Notes under the pieces: generated by a model
Database searches by the model: none
Seen by the model: the letters and a program-made list of their open reading frames with translations, nothing else
Told to the model about the DNA's origin: nothing
Program-made: the position numbers and the translations under genes
Assembly (NCBI GenBank): GCA_017640785.1
Contig: JAEPPZ010000002.1
Span: 1-64,000 of the forward strand
Source: Balneola sp.
GTDB lineage: Bacteria; Bacteroidota; Rhodothermia; Balneolales; Balneolaceae
Reading direction: 5' to 3'
DNA: 64,000 nt
Shown: piece after piece, positions 33,974 through 42,510 of the stretch
Layout of the letters: every line of letters starts with the position of its first letter
Position numbering within the stretch: the first letter of the stretch is position 1

Positions 33974-34894
33974 CTAGATATCCTTAATTGCTTTACGGAT
34001 AAAACCATTATGTTTGTTCAGAAGAGCTTCTGCGTGTTCCTTTTCGATATTTGCAACAGCCATTACTATAGCTGTTTTAACATGATTATCAGCTTTTTTC
34101 AAATATTCAGTTGCCTCTTCGTAGTTCAGGTCTGTGAATATCATAATGATCTTCTTTGCTCTTTCCACCAATTTTTTATTAGTAAGCTGAAGATCTACCA
34201 TTACGTTTTCGTACACTTTACCTTGCCTGATCATTGCACCGGTTGTAAGCATGTTCAGAACCATTTTCTGAGCAGTTCCACTTTTCATTCTTGTACTTCC
34301 CATAACAACTTCGGGACCTACAGGAACATCTATTATATAATCTGCATCTACGTCAATTTGTTCTTTTGGAACTGTAGAAACCATTATTGTTTTACACCCT
34401 CTCTTCTTTGCTTCATTCAAAGCGCCAACTACATAAGGTGTTCTGCCACTGGCGGCTAAGCCGCAAACAACATCGGGTGGAAAGATCTCATTGTCTCTGA
34501 TATCAGCGGCTCCGTTCTCCTCAAAATCTTCAGCGCCTTCCTTTGCCACATACATAGCGTCTTTTCCTCCGGCTATAAAGCCCTGTACAAGCTCCGGATC
34601 TGATCCAAAAGTAGGTGGACATTCTGAAGCATCAACTACACCTAACCTGCCACTGGTTCCTGCTCCAAAATAAAGCAATCTGCCTCCAAGATTAAAGCTT
34701 TCACTGATCGCTTCAACAGCTTTTGCAATAACATCAGAACGCAGAGAAACAAGTTTAGCTACTTTTTGATCTTCTTCATTAATTATGCGAACAATTTCTT
34801 CTGGTGAAGCAACATCTATTTTCATGCTGGCCTCATTTCTTTGTTCAGTTGCCAGCTTTGATATTTTATTGAATAGTGCTTGTTCTTCAGTCAT
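33974..34894 (-). CDS. murQ: N-acetylmuramic acid 6-phosphate etherase
   Basis: MurQ cleaves the lactyl ether of MurNAc-6-phosphate to yield GlcNAc-6-phosphate in cell-wall recycling. The SIS-domain fold shows G-R-L-L-Y-F-G-A-G-T-S-G-R-L-G-V-V-D-A-S-E-C-P-P and the pair G-S-T-R-M-K-S-G-T-A-Q-K, which are the enzyme's signature. The length of 306 residues matches. It lies between accC (nine bases upstream) and plsC, with no NagK-like or permease gene nearby; the phosphorylated substrate must come from elsewhere. Confidence 0.95.
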   Translation of the reverse strand: MTEEQALFNKISKLATEQRNEASMKIDVASPEEIVRIINEEDQKVAKLVSLRSDVIAKAVEAISESFNLGGRLLYFGAGTSGRLGVVDASECPPTFGSDPELVQGFIAGGKDAMYVAKEGAEDFEENGAADIRDNEIFPPDVVCGLAASGRTPYVVGALNEAKKRGCKTIMVSTVPKEQIDVDADYIIDVPVGPEVVMGSTRMKSGTAQKMVLNMLTTGAMIRQGKVYENVMVDLQLTNKKLVERAKKIIMIFTDLNYEEATEYLKKADNHVKTAIVMAVANIEKEHAEALLNKHNGFIRKAIKDI

Positions 34895-34903
34895 ATAATT
34901 TTG

Positions 34904-36388
34904 TTATCTCCTGTTTAGCCACCAATCGGAAGTACTGTTTCCGGCTGATAACATTTCCTTGGGGTCTTCTGTTTCAACTTGTTTTAATAATGTAGCAGCC
35001 AATGCTAGGATCTCTTCGTCCACCTTGCTTTCAAGCTCTTCAGGATTGAAGTGATCTTTAACAAAGTGAGTATCATATTTGGCTTCAACAAAATCTTTAT
35101 GTTTTAATGTAAATTCGCAAAAAGGGATCGTTGTTTTACAACCAACTATCTCATATTCATCCAGGGCTCTTAGCATTTTACTGATAGCAGCTTTTCTGTC
35201 TTTGCCATGTACAGTAAGCTTTGATATCATCGGATCATAATTGATGGTTACCTCCTGCCCTTCTTCCACACCGGCATCTACACGAATTCCATCTCCTGTT
35301 GGCACTCGATGTTTATGCAACATTCCGGTACTTGGTAAAAAATTATCTTCAGGATCTTCGGCATAAATTCTGCACTCGATAGAATGTCCGTTGATCTTCA
35401 GGTCTTCCTGAGTAAATGGAAGTTTTTTACCTTCAGCTACTAAGATCTGAGTTGCAACCAGATCAACTCCCGAGATCATTTCCGTAACCGGATGTTCTAC
35501 CTGTAGCCGGGTATTCATTTCCAGAAAATAAAAATCCAGATGTTTATCTACTAAGAACTCAATGGTTCCTGCCCCGATATAATCGCAGCCCTTAGTAGCT
35601 TTAATTGCAGCTTCTGCCATTTTTTCTCTTAACTCCGGAGTAAGTAATGCGCACGGAGCTTCTTCAATTACTTTTTGATGTCTTCGTTGTACAGAACACT
35701 CTCTGTCAAAAACATGAACTACATTTCCGTGCATATCAGCCACTACCTGGAATTCTACGTGCCTTGGCTCTTCCAGATATTTCTCGATGTAGATCCTGTC
35801 GTCACCAAACGCATTTTTTGCTTCCGACTTAGCTGCCTTAATACTGCTTTCGAATTCATCCTTTTTATGAACAATTCTCATTCCCTTACCACCACCACCT
35901 GCAGCCGCCTTTACCAATATTGGATATCCGATCTCATCTGCGATTGTTGATGCTTCTTCCAAATCTTTTAATTCAGACTTCAATCCCGGAGGCGTTGGAA
36001 TACCTAATTTTGTAACCAATTCACGAGCAGCCGTTTTATCCCCCATAACAGTGATAGCATGTGGTTTCGGGCCGATAAAGATAATGCCTTCTTTTTCACA
36101 TCGTTCAGAGAAAGCTGCATTTTCGCTCAAAAAACCATACCCGGGATGAACCGCATCAGCTCCAGTTTTTTTAACAGCATCAATGATCTTATCCATAACC
36201 AGATAACTCTCTGATGAGGCTGCTTCTCCTATAAATACAGATTCATCGGCGTGAAGCACATGTGGTGAAGCTGCGTCTGGACGTGAATATACAGCAACTG
36301 TTTTTATTCCTAGTTCTTTACAAGAATGAATTACTCGTAGTGCAATTTCACCACGGTTTGCAATAAGTACTTTCTTTATTTCTGGCAT
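34904..36388 (-). CDS. accC: Acyl-CoA carboxylase biotin carboxylase subunit
   Basis: The subunit carboxylates biotin on its carrier protein using ATP and bicarbonate. The N-terminal domain starts I-K-K-V-L-I-A-N-R-G-E-I-A-L-R-V. The ATP-grasp loop is K-A-A-A-G-G-G-G-K-G-M, the carboxylase signature is E-K-Y-L-E-E-P-R-H-V-E-F-Q and E-M-N-T-R-L-Q-V-E-H follows. The 494-residue length is longer than E. coli AccC (449) because of a C-terminal tail; the tail pattern resembles acyl-CoA carboxylases such as propionyl-CoA type. No biotin-carrier or carboxyltransferase gene is adjacent, so acetyl-CoA versus propionyl-CoA cannot be decided. The IcmF gene elsewhere in the window makes an acyl-CoA role plausible. 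Confidence 0.9.
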   Translation of the reverse strand: MPEIKKVLIANRGEIALRVIHSCKELGIKTVAVYSRPDAASPHVLHADESVFIGEAASSESYLVMDKIIDAVKKTGADAVHPGYGFLSENAAFSERCEKEGIIFIGPKPHAITVMGDKTAARELVTKLGIPTPPGLKSELKDLEEASTIADEIGYPILVKAAAGGGGKGMRIVHKKDEFESSIKAAKSEAKNAFGDDRIYIEKYLEEPRHVEFQVVADMHGNVVHVFDRECSVQRRHQKVIEEAPCALLTPELREKMAEAAIKATKGCDYIGAGTIEFLVDKHLDFYFLEMNTRLQVEHPVTEMISGVDLVATQILVAEGKKLPFTQEDLKINGHSIECRIYAEDPEDNFLPSTGMLHKHRVPTGDGIRVDAGVEEGQEVTINYDPMISKLTVHGKDRKAAISKMLRALDEYEIVGCKTTIPFCEFTLKHKDFVEAKYDTHFVKDHFNPEELESKVDEEILALAATLLKQVETEDPKEMLSAGNSTSDWWLNRR

Positions 36389-36449
36389 TTAAAAACGGTT
36401 TTTTATTTAAGGAATAATACCGCTTTACTAAGAGATTCTCCAAGTGGAT

Positions 36450-37424
36450 TTACACTGCTTTTTTTAAGTCGAGCAACACTTTGGGAAGAATGTATAGTTT
36501 CTCTGATTGATTCAGGCAGGCACGTTTATTAAAAACATCAAAATCGTTTTCTTCTATCTTTTCGAGAATTCGACTGTAATTTCTATGAGCAAGATAAACG
36601 GGAAGCCGACTATCTTTATCAAGCATCTCAATTCCTGAAAAAGCTCGATCATAATATTCCCGGGCTCGTGCAATCTGAAATTTCATAAGCTCAATAAATT
36701 TTTCGCTTTTCTTTTTAGCGAAAAGCTCCTCTTCTGTAACATCGAACTTTATAAGGTCTTCTTTGGGAAGATAAATTCGTCCGCGTTCTAGATCTTCTCC
36801 CACATCTCTGAGAATATTTGTGAGCTGCATAGCTATTCCAAGATCAGTAGCTTTTTCAATTGCCGCATCAGAATTATATCCAAAAACTTCGATAGTCATC
36901 AATCCCACTACAGAAGCTACTTTGTAAGAGTAGTCATAGATCTCCTGAAAATTGGCAAATCTTGTTATTTCAAGATCCTGACGAACTCCATCTATTAACA
37001 ACAGAGGTAATTCTTTAGAAACTTTATATCTCTTCAAAGAATCGGCGTATGCACTAAGAATCGGATCCTGAACGGTGTATCCACTATAGACCTTATCCAG
37101 ATCTTTTTTAAACTCATCCAGCTTTTCATCTATTTCTGAGAGCGTGAGTTTTTCTTCCTTGATAAGATCTTCAGCTTCATCAACAAGGTTATCCAGATAC
37201 CTGCACATTCCATAGATCGCGAAAATACCTCTTTGCTTATCATTAGGCAGAAATCGTGTAGCTAAATAAAAAGTCTTTGCGTGATAACGGGTTATAGCTC
37301 TGCAATGACTATAAGCTTGCTTCAGCTCTTCATCACATAAGTCTTCGATCACTGATCTATGGAACGAGGTCATTTCATAGATCGGCCTGAAAAGAGAGTA
37401 CGGTATTTGTAGAAGGTTCGTCAT
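36450..37424 (-). CDS. crtB: Phytoene/squalene synthase
   Basis: The enzyme condenses two prenyl diphosphates head to head as the first step to carotenoids. Two Asp-rich motifs bind the diphosphates through Mg2+: D78-N-L-V-D-E-A-E-D86 and D207-V-G-E-D211-L-E-R-G-R. The length of 324 residues is normal. No desaturase (crtI) is adjacent, so the pathway is split. A 12-bp palindrome CATTGTACAATG (37422-37433) covers the start codon and may be an operator or coincidence. The upstream 167 bases separate it from a divergent lacI-type gene. Confidence 0.88.
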   Translation of the reverse strand: MTNLLQIPYSLFRPIYEMTSFHRSVIEDLCDEELKQAYSHCRAITRYHAKTFYLATRFLPNDKQRGIFAIYGMCRYLDNLVDEAEDLIKEEKLTLSEIDEKLDEFKKDLDKVYSGYTVQDPILSAYADSLKRYKVSKELPLLLIDGVRQDLEITRFANFQEIYDYSYKVASVVGLMTIEVFGYNSDAAIEKATDLGIAMQLTNILRDVGEDLERGRIYLPKEDLIKFDVTEEELFAKKKSEKFIELMKFQIARAREYYDRAFSGIEMLDKDSRLPVYLAHRNYSRILEKIEENDFDVFNKRACLNQSEKLYILPKVLLDLKKAV

Positions 37425-37597
37425 TGTACAATGGCTATAATGCTAAATTCTACGATAAAAGTTCCTCTTCAGATTTAAAATTACCATAATAAATATCTTT
37501 CAAAAAGTTCACTATCTTCAAGCTCATTCAAAAGTGTGTTTTACAGCTTTGAAAATTAAAGATAAATGGGTGAGTTCATCTTACATCAGGAGTGTCT

Positions 37598-38614
37598 ATG
37601 AATAAAAAAGTGACAATTTATGAGGTAGCTAAAAAAGCCGGAGTTGCTATCTCTACCGTATCGAGAGTATTGAATGGTTCTCAAAATGTATCTGAGGACA
37701 CCAAAGTAAAAGTTAACGATGTAATTAAGGAACTGAATTTCCGTCCACAGGTAAATGCACGCAAACTGGCCAGCAAAGAACCGCAAATGCTTGCCATTGC
37801 CGTACCTTCTTTTACCACCCCGTTCTTCAATGAAGTACTGAAAGGTGTAAAAGATGAGATCAGTAAAATGGATCTGGATATCATCCTGTATAACACCGGA
37901 TCAAAGAATCCTGAAGAAGCTGTTCACAATTTCTTTGACAGAGGAACCGCTGATGCACTTATTCTTCTTTCCATCGATGTAACTGACAAAATTCATGAAG
38001 TTCTGCAAGCCACACAAACACCCGTTGTATTGGTAAACTCTGCACATGAAAGCTATAATTATTTTATGCTGAATGATTACAAAGGCGGATATATGTCGGG
38101 TGAACATTTGGTGAAAAATGGATTCCAGAACATTGGAATGATAAGTACTGTTACCAAAAACAAATCCTCTTCTGAACGAGAGCGAGGTTTTATTGACGCC
38201 TTAAAGAATTATAAAATGAATATTGATGAAAGCCTTTTCATTACAGGCGATTCTGAAAAGCATGGTGGCTTTACGGAAGAAGCAGGATTTGAAGCCATCA
38301 ATAAATATGCTGAAATGGGTAATTTTCCGGATGCTATTTTCTGCGCTAATGATACCCAGGCACTTGGAGCTATTCATGCCATCAACAAACTTGGGATGAG
38401 TGTTCCTGAAGACATCGCTTTGATGGGCTATGATAACATCAAATTTTCAAAGTATATGGACCTGACTACCGTGAATCAGAAAATGTATTCCACCGGAGTT
38501 CAGGCTACTTCCAGATTAGCAGAAATTATTCGAAATCCGGACCAGAATCTCATTCAAACAACTATAGATCCTGAACTTATAGAACGGGGATCAACTAAAA
38601 ATTCTAAAAAATAA
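37598..38614 (+). CDS. LacI-family transcription regulator, 338 aa
   Basis: The start is the ATG at 37598, because an AGGAG ribosome site (37588-37592) sits five bases before it; a GTG two codons earlier overlaps that site and is unlikely. The helix-turn-helix T-I-Y-E-V-A-K-K-A-G-V-A-I-S-T-V-S-R-V-L-N-G is complete, and the periplasmic-binding-like ligand domain continues with the L-A-I-A-V-P-S-F-T-T-P-F-F pattern, ending near residue 330. The effector is unknown. The purC gene follows one base after the stop, an unusual position for a lacI-type gene, so it may be co-transcribed. Confidence 0.9.
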   Translation: MNKKVTIYEVAKKAGVAISTVSRVLNGSQNVSEDTKVKVNDVIKELNFRPQVNARKLASKEPQMLAIAVPSFTTPFFNEVLKGVKDEISKMDLDIILYNTGSKNPEEAVHNFFDRGTADALILLSIDVTDKIHEVLQATQTPVVLVNSAHESYNYFMLNDYKGGYMSGEHLVKNGFQNIGMISTVTKNKSSSERERGFIDALKNYKMNIDESLFITGDSEKHGGFTEEAGFEAINKYAEMGNFPDAIFCANDTQALGAIHAINKLGMSVPEDIALMGYDNIKFSKYMDLTTVNQKMYSTGVQATSRLAEIIRNPDQNLIQTTIDPELIERGSTKNSKK

Positions 38615-38615
38615 A

Positions 38616-39578
38616 GTGAACGCAAACTTTACTACTCAGGAAGCACTCGATCATTGTATTACAGAAACAGCTGTTGAAGGATTACAATCCTACAAAGGAA
38701 AAGTCCGGGAGGTGTACGATCTTGGATCAGATAAACTTGGCATCGTTGTAACTGATCGCATCTCTGCTTTCGATTACATCATGAAACAAGCCATTCCTTT
38801 TAAGGGACAGATACTGAATCAAATGGCTGCTTTTTCTTTTGATAAAGTAAAAGACATTATTGCAACTCACATTATTGATGTTCCACATCCGAATGTAACG
38901 ATCGCCAAAAAATGTGATCCGGTTCCTATTGAAGTTGTGATCCGTGGTTATTTAACCGGACATGCATGGAGAACTTACAAGTCAGGCTTGAGAGAATTAT
39001 GCGGTGCTCCGCTTCCTGAAGGAATGAAAGAGCATGATAAGTTTCCGGAGCCTCTCCTCACCCCTGCTACCAAAGCTACAGAAGGTCATGATGAGGACAT
39101 TTCAGAAGCCGATATTCTGAAGCGCGGAATAGTTGATCAAAAACTTTGGAATCAGATCAGAGAAACTGCTTTTAAACTTTTTGAGCGGGGTACTGAAGTT
39201 GCTGCCAAACAAGGGTTGATCCTGGTAGATACTAAATACGAATTTGGATTGTACAACGGTGAACTCACATTGATCGATGAAGTTCATACCACCGATTCTT
39301 CCCGTTACTTTTATTCAGATGGTTATGAAGAACGTCAGGCTAAAGGCGAGCCCCAAAAACAACTTTCCAAAGAATTCCTGAGAGAATGGTTGATGGAGCA
39401 TAACTTTCAGGGTTTAGACGGACAAACACTCCCCGATCTCCCCGATTCCTTCCGATTAAAAGTATATGAGCGTTATGCGGAGTTATTCGGCTTGCTAACC
39501 GGAGAAGATTTTGAGCCCAAGCTGGAGAAAGACTTTGATGGGGTGTTGGGAAAGATTCTGAAAGGTTTAAATATTTGA
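38616..39578 (+). CDS. purC: Phosphoribosylaminoimidazole-succinocarboxamide synthase
   Basis: PurC joins CAIR and aspartate in purine synthesis. Visible family motifs are G-K-V-R-E-V-Y-D-L, T-D-R-I-S-A-F-D-Y-I-M, R-G-Y-L-T-G-H-A-W, T-P-A-T-K-A-T-E-G-H-D and the closing D-T-K-Y-E-F-G and D-E-V-H-T-T-D-S-S-R-Y. The start is GTG at 38616 one base after the lacI stop. The length of 320 residues is typical of the long bacterial type. No other pur genes are present in the window. Confidence 0.95.
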   Translation: MNANFTTQEALDHCITETAVEGLQSYKGKVREVYDLGSDKLGIVVTDRISAFDYIMKQAIPFKGQILNQMAAFSFDKVKDIIATHIIDVPHPNVTIAKKCDPVPIEVVIRGYLTGHAWRTYKSGLRELCGAPLPEGMKEHDKFPEPLLTPATKATEGHDEDISEADILKRGIVDQKLWNQIRETAFKLFERGTEVAAKQGLILVDTKYEFGLYNGELTLIDEVHTTDSSRYFYSDGYEERQAKGEPQKQLSKEFLREWLMEHNFQGLDGQTLPDLPDSFRLKVYERYAELFGLLTGEDFEPKLEKDFDGVLGKILKGLNI

Positions 39579-39709
39579 CAAATAACTGATTTTATTAATA
39601 TTATATTCTTAATTTTAATAATTAAATGAACATTACTAAAAATGAAAAAGGAGTAAATTAAATAGAGAATACTTTACAATGTTGGTATACCTCTTTTAAG
39701 ACCACGATT

Positions 39710-40663
39710 ATGAAAAATATAATATTGATACTCTGCTTTGCACTGATTTCTGTTGCTTGCTACAGCCAAGAAATTGAAAAGATTAAATTGGACGTAAAAG
39801 ACGAATGGAATTTATATCTCAATGACGAAGAATCAGATGAACTATTCTATTTGAGATTGGCACCCAAAAACAAGCCGATTGGCGCGCTTGTAATTTTACC
39901 TTCAGGTTATGAAAAAGTTGAAGACACTTTACTACAAATTGACCTTCATAAAAAAGCCGTTGAACAAGGATTAATTGTGATCGTACCATCAATAAATTGG
40001 GGAAATGATGACAGAATATATGAGTTTAAAATTCTTGATAAGATATTTGCACAAGTTATCCGGGAATTCAATGTACCAAAAGATAAATTCATCCTCGGAG
40101 GACTTTCAAATGGTGGAATGATTGCAATTAAATATGCCGAAAAATCTGTAGAAAACCCTGAACAAACACTTTTAAAACCACTCGGTATTTTTGGATTAGA
40201 CACCCCGTTAGACCTTGCACACCTCTATCAATATGCAGAAAGAGAAATTAAAAGAAATTTCTCTGAAGCCGGAATGAACGAAGCGAGATGGATGATAAAT
40301 AAGTATAACCAAATGTATGGAGGTTCACCTTCCGAATTTCCAGAAAAATATATTGAAGCGTCAATGTATTCGCATGGTGTCGAAAATGGAGGAAATGCTG
40401 TTTACTTAAAAGATATGCCTATTCGGATGTACACCGATTTAGACGTAAACTGGTTACTCAACGAAAGAAACAGAGACTTATACGATTGGAATGGCACCAA
40501 TATAGTTGCGATGATAAACGAACTAAAGCTAATGGGAAATAAAGATGCAAATGTCATTATTACAATGGGTAAAGGTGTCAGACTTGATGGTAGAAGGCAT
40601 CCACATTCCTGGTCTATTATGGACACCAAAGATTGTATGAATTGGATAAATAGTCTGCTATAA
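39710..40663 (+). CDS. Secreted alpha/beta-hydrolase-like protein, 317 aa
   Basis: A signal peptide (residues 1-19, cleavage near Y-S-Q) leads into a serine-esterase fold: L-V-I-L-P-S-G-Y in the first strand, the nucleophile elbow G-G-L-S-N-G-G in the middle (Ser of G-L-S-N-G) and H-P-H-S-W near the end as a likely catalytic His. The acid residue is not certain. The pattern resembles secreted esterases related to PHB depolymerase, but I cannot name the substrate. The gene is AT-richer than its neighbours and is followed by an inverted-repeat segment (about 40683-40815) similar to those found behind cassette-like genes. Confidence 0.6.
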   Translation: MKNIILILCFALISVACYSQEIEKIKLDVKDEWNLYLNDEESDELFYLRLAPKNKPIGALVILPSGYEKVEDTLLQIDLHKKAVEQGLIVIVPSINWGNDDRIYEFKILDKIFAQVIREFNVPKDKFILGGLSNGGMIAIKYAEKSVENPEQTLLKPLGIFGLDTPLDLAHLYQYAEREIKRNFSEAGMNEARWMINKYNQMYGGSPSEFPEKYIEASMYSHGVENGGNAVYLKDMPIRMYTDLDVNWLLNERNRDLYDWNGTNIVAMINELKLMGNKDANVIITMGKGVRLDGRRHPHSWSIMDTKDCMNWINSLL

Positions 40664-40832
40664 GAAAGAGGTGTAAAAGTGGCTATAACTAATGCGCAAG
40701 TCGGCATTCATCCCGCTCCGCTTGGGGTTTTTCGGTTGGCAGAGAAACATTTCGTTTCTTCACAACACCACGGATGAAACCGCCCTGCCTTTATTCAAAA
40801 CGTTCGTATTTAACTAACATCGTCAACTTAAT

Positions 40833-41951
40833 GTGAGAATATCCCCAACAGCGAAAAGGAACATTTCAAGGATCATCCCCTTTGCTATTATCTGGTTATT
40901 GATTGGATGGATTATTGATATAACGGTGTTCGATGCAACACGTAACCAAAACCTCAATCCAGATACTGATATTACCTTCACCATCCCGGTGCTGATTTTT
41001 GCTAGCCTGGCAAATGTCGTGGTTGGGCTTATTATAGGAACTCTGGAGGTGGTTTATTTAGAAAAGAGATTCTCGAACCGGACATTGAGTGCCAAGTTTT
41101 TTTACAAATTCATAATCTACCTTAGCTTATTTCTTACTGTTATAGTCATCTTATATCCTGTCGCATTTACGCTCGAAACAGGCACAAGTTTGCTAAAAGT
41201 TGATACTTGGCAACAATTGTACAGATTCCTGATAAGTATTTCTTTCCTTATCACCTTATTTCATTTGTCTGTAAAGCTTATGGTTAGTTTGATATATTCA
41301 GCTATAAGTGAAAACTTAGGACATCAGGTGCTGTTAAATTTTTTTTCCGGGAAATATCACCAACCCAAAATTGAAAAGCGGATTTTCATGTTCCTGGATA
41401 TGAAATCTTCCACTACCATAGCCGAAACTCTAGGACACATAAGATACTTCAAATTACTGGACACCTATTACAATATTATGTCAGACCCCATCATCAATTC
41501 ATTCGGTGAAGTATACCAGTACATAGGAGATGAAATCGTGATTTCATGGAAACCCGGTAAGGGAACTAACCAGGCAAACTGCATCAAATGCTTCTTTGAC
41601 ATACAAGATCATCTCAATGAACAAAAAGAAGTTTTATTTCATGAATTTGGCTTTGAAATTGGTTTCAAAGCAGGGATTCATTTTGGTGAAGTCACTATTG
41701 GAGAAATTGGAGCCTTAAAAAAGGAAATTGTATTTACCGGGGATGTCTTAAATACGACCGCTAGAATCCAAAGTCTTTGTAAGGAATTAGAATCTGACTT
41801 ACTGATCTCAGGTGCAATTAAAGAATTATTACCCCATACTAACTATCAATATTTCTCTAAAGGAGAGATAGAACTGAAAGGAAGAAATAAGAAAGAAGAA
41901 CTGTTTAGCGTAACTTTAGAAAAGAAGCCGACAATAGCTAACACTATGTAA
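40833..41951 (+). CDS. Membrane-bound class III adenylate/guanylate cyclase, 372 aa
   Basis: The start is GTG. Four membrane spans fill about residues 12-30, 50-72, 88-112 and 130-155, followed by a class III cyclase domain (about 180-360). Metal ligands are D189 in F-L-D-M-K and D233 in Y-I-G-D-E; the transition-state Asn/Arg pair is N307 and R311 in D-V-L-N-T-T-A-R-I. The product should be cAMP (or cGMP) made at the inner membrane. No receptor domain is attached besides the membrane part, which may sense something in the bilayer. It follows the attC-like segment and may itself belong to the accessory patch. Confidence 0.85.
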   Translation: MRISPTAKRNISRIIPFAIIWLLIGWIIDITVFDATRNQNLNPDTDITFTIPVLIFASLANVVVGLIIGTLEVVYLEKRFSNRTLSAKFFYKFIIYLSLFLTVIVILYPVAFTLETGTSLLKVDTWQQLYRFLISISFLITLFHLSVKLMVSLIYSAISENLGHQVLLNFFSGKYHQPKIEKRIFMFLDMKSSTTIAETLGHIRYFKLLDTYYNIMSDPIINSFGEVYQYIGDEIVISWKPGKGTNQANCIKCFFDIQDHLNEQKEVLFHEFGFEIGFKAGIHFGEVTIGEIGALKKEIVFTGDVLNTTARIQSLCKELESDLLISGAIKELLPHTNYQYFSKGEIELKGRNKKEELFSVTLEKKPTIANTM

Positions 41952-41998
41952 AGATGCATTAAAACGCATTTTACATTAACCGCTAGCTGCAAGCAAAA

Positions 41999-42418
41999 TC
42001 AACCTTCTTGTTTTTCAAAACGAGCGTACATGTTTTGAATGAAGCTTTCTTTGTTTGATTTGAATTTATTGACAAATGGTTTGGCTCCATCTTTCAAATG
42101 ATCATTCAAGTTATTGTCGCTCCATTGGGCAATTTCCAATATGATCGGCAACAGCTCTTTCCCCTTCTGTGTTAGACTATAAATATTGGTCTTTTTGTTT
42201 CCTTCAAGTTTACCTTTGTTAATAATGCCTAGTTCTTCAAGCATTGAAAGTCTGTTTGAAAGTATATTCGTAGCTATTTTTTCGTTGGAGTTGCTGAACT
42301 CACTATACGTTTTCTTTCCGGAGAACATCATATCTCTAATAATTAATAATGACCACTTATCCCCTATTAAGTCCAGTGCTGAACTAATCGGACAATTCGA
42401 CCTGAATTTTTGTTTCAT
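41999..42418 (-). CDS. HxlR-family transcription regulator, 139 aa
   Basis: The winged helix-turn-helix shows the HxlR pattern: C-P-I-S-S-A-L-D-L-I-G-D-K-W-S-L-L-I-I-R-D-M, then the recognition helix with I-S/T-N-I-L-S-N-R-L-S-M-L-E-E-L-G-I. The cysteine in the N-terminal N-C-P motif is the redox or electrophile sensor in several family members. It is divergent from the FAD monooxygenase, with two copies of a palindromic operator between (42434-42480), so it should control that enzyme and itself. Confidence 0.88.
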   Translation of the reverse strand: MKQKFRSNCPISSALDLIGDKWSLLIIRDMMFSGKKTYSEFSNSNEKIATNILSNRLSMLEELGIINKGKLEGNKKTNIYSLTQKGKELLPIILEIAQWSDNNLNDHLKDGAKPFVNKFKSNKESFIQNMYARFEKQEG

Positions 42419-42433
42419 TATTTTTTGATTTTC

Positions 42434-42480
42434 ACTTGCATTATGAAAGTTATTCTATATTTTACTTGCAAAACAAAAGT
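42434..42480. promoter_or_regulatory. Twin HxlR operators
   Basis: Two 17-bp units start exactly 30 bp apart: ACTTGCATTATGAAAGT (42434-42450) and ACTTGCAAAACAAAAGT (42464-42480), identical at 13 of 17 positions. Each is an imperfect dyad (ACTT with AAGT) of the kind HxlR regulators bind. They lie between the divergent hxlR and monooxygenase genes. Confidence 0.65.
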
Positions 42481-42510
42481 ATAAATAATCAGAGGAACTA
42501 CAAACCTAAT

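Noticed and set aside
42436-42510. Longer start for the FAD monooxygenase
   Set aside because: It covers the HxlR operators, and the family starts with the FAD fold a few residues after the ATG at 42511.
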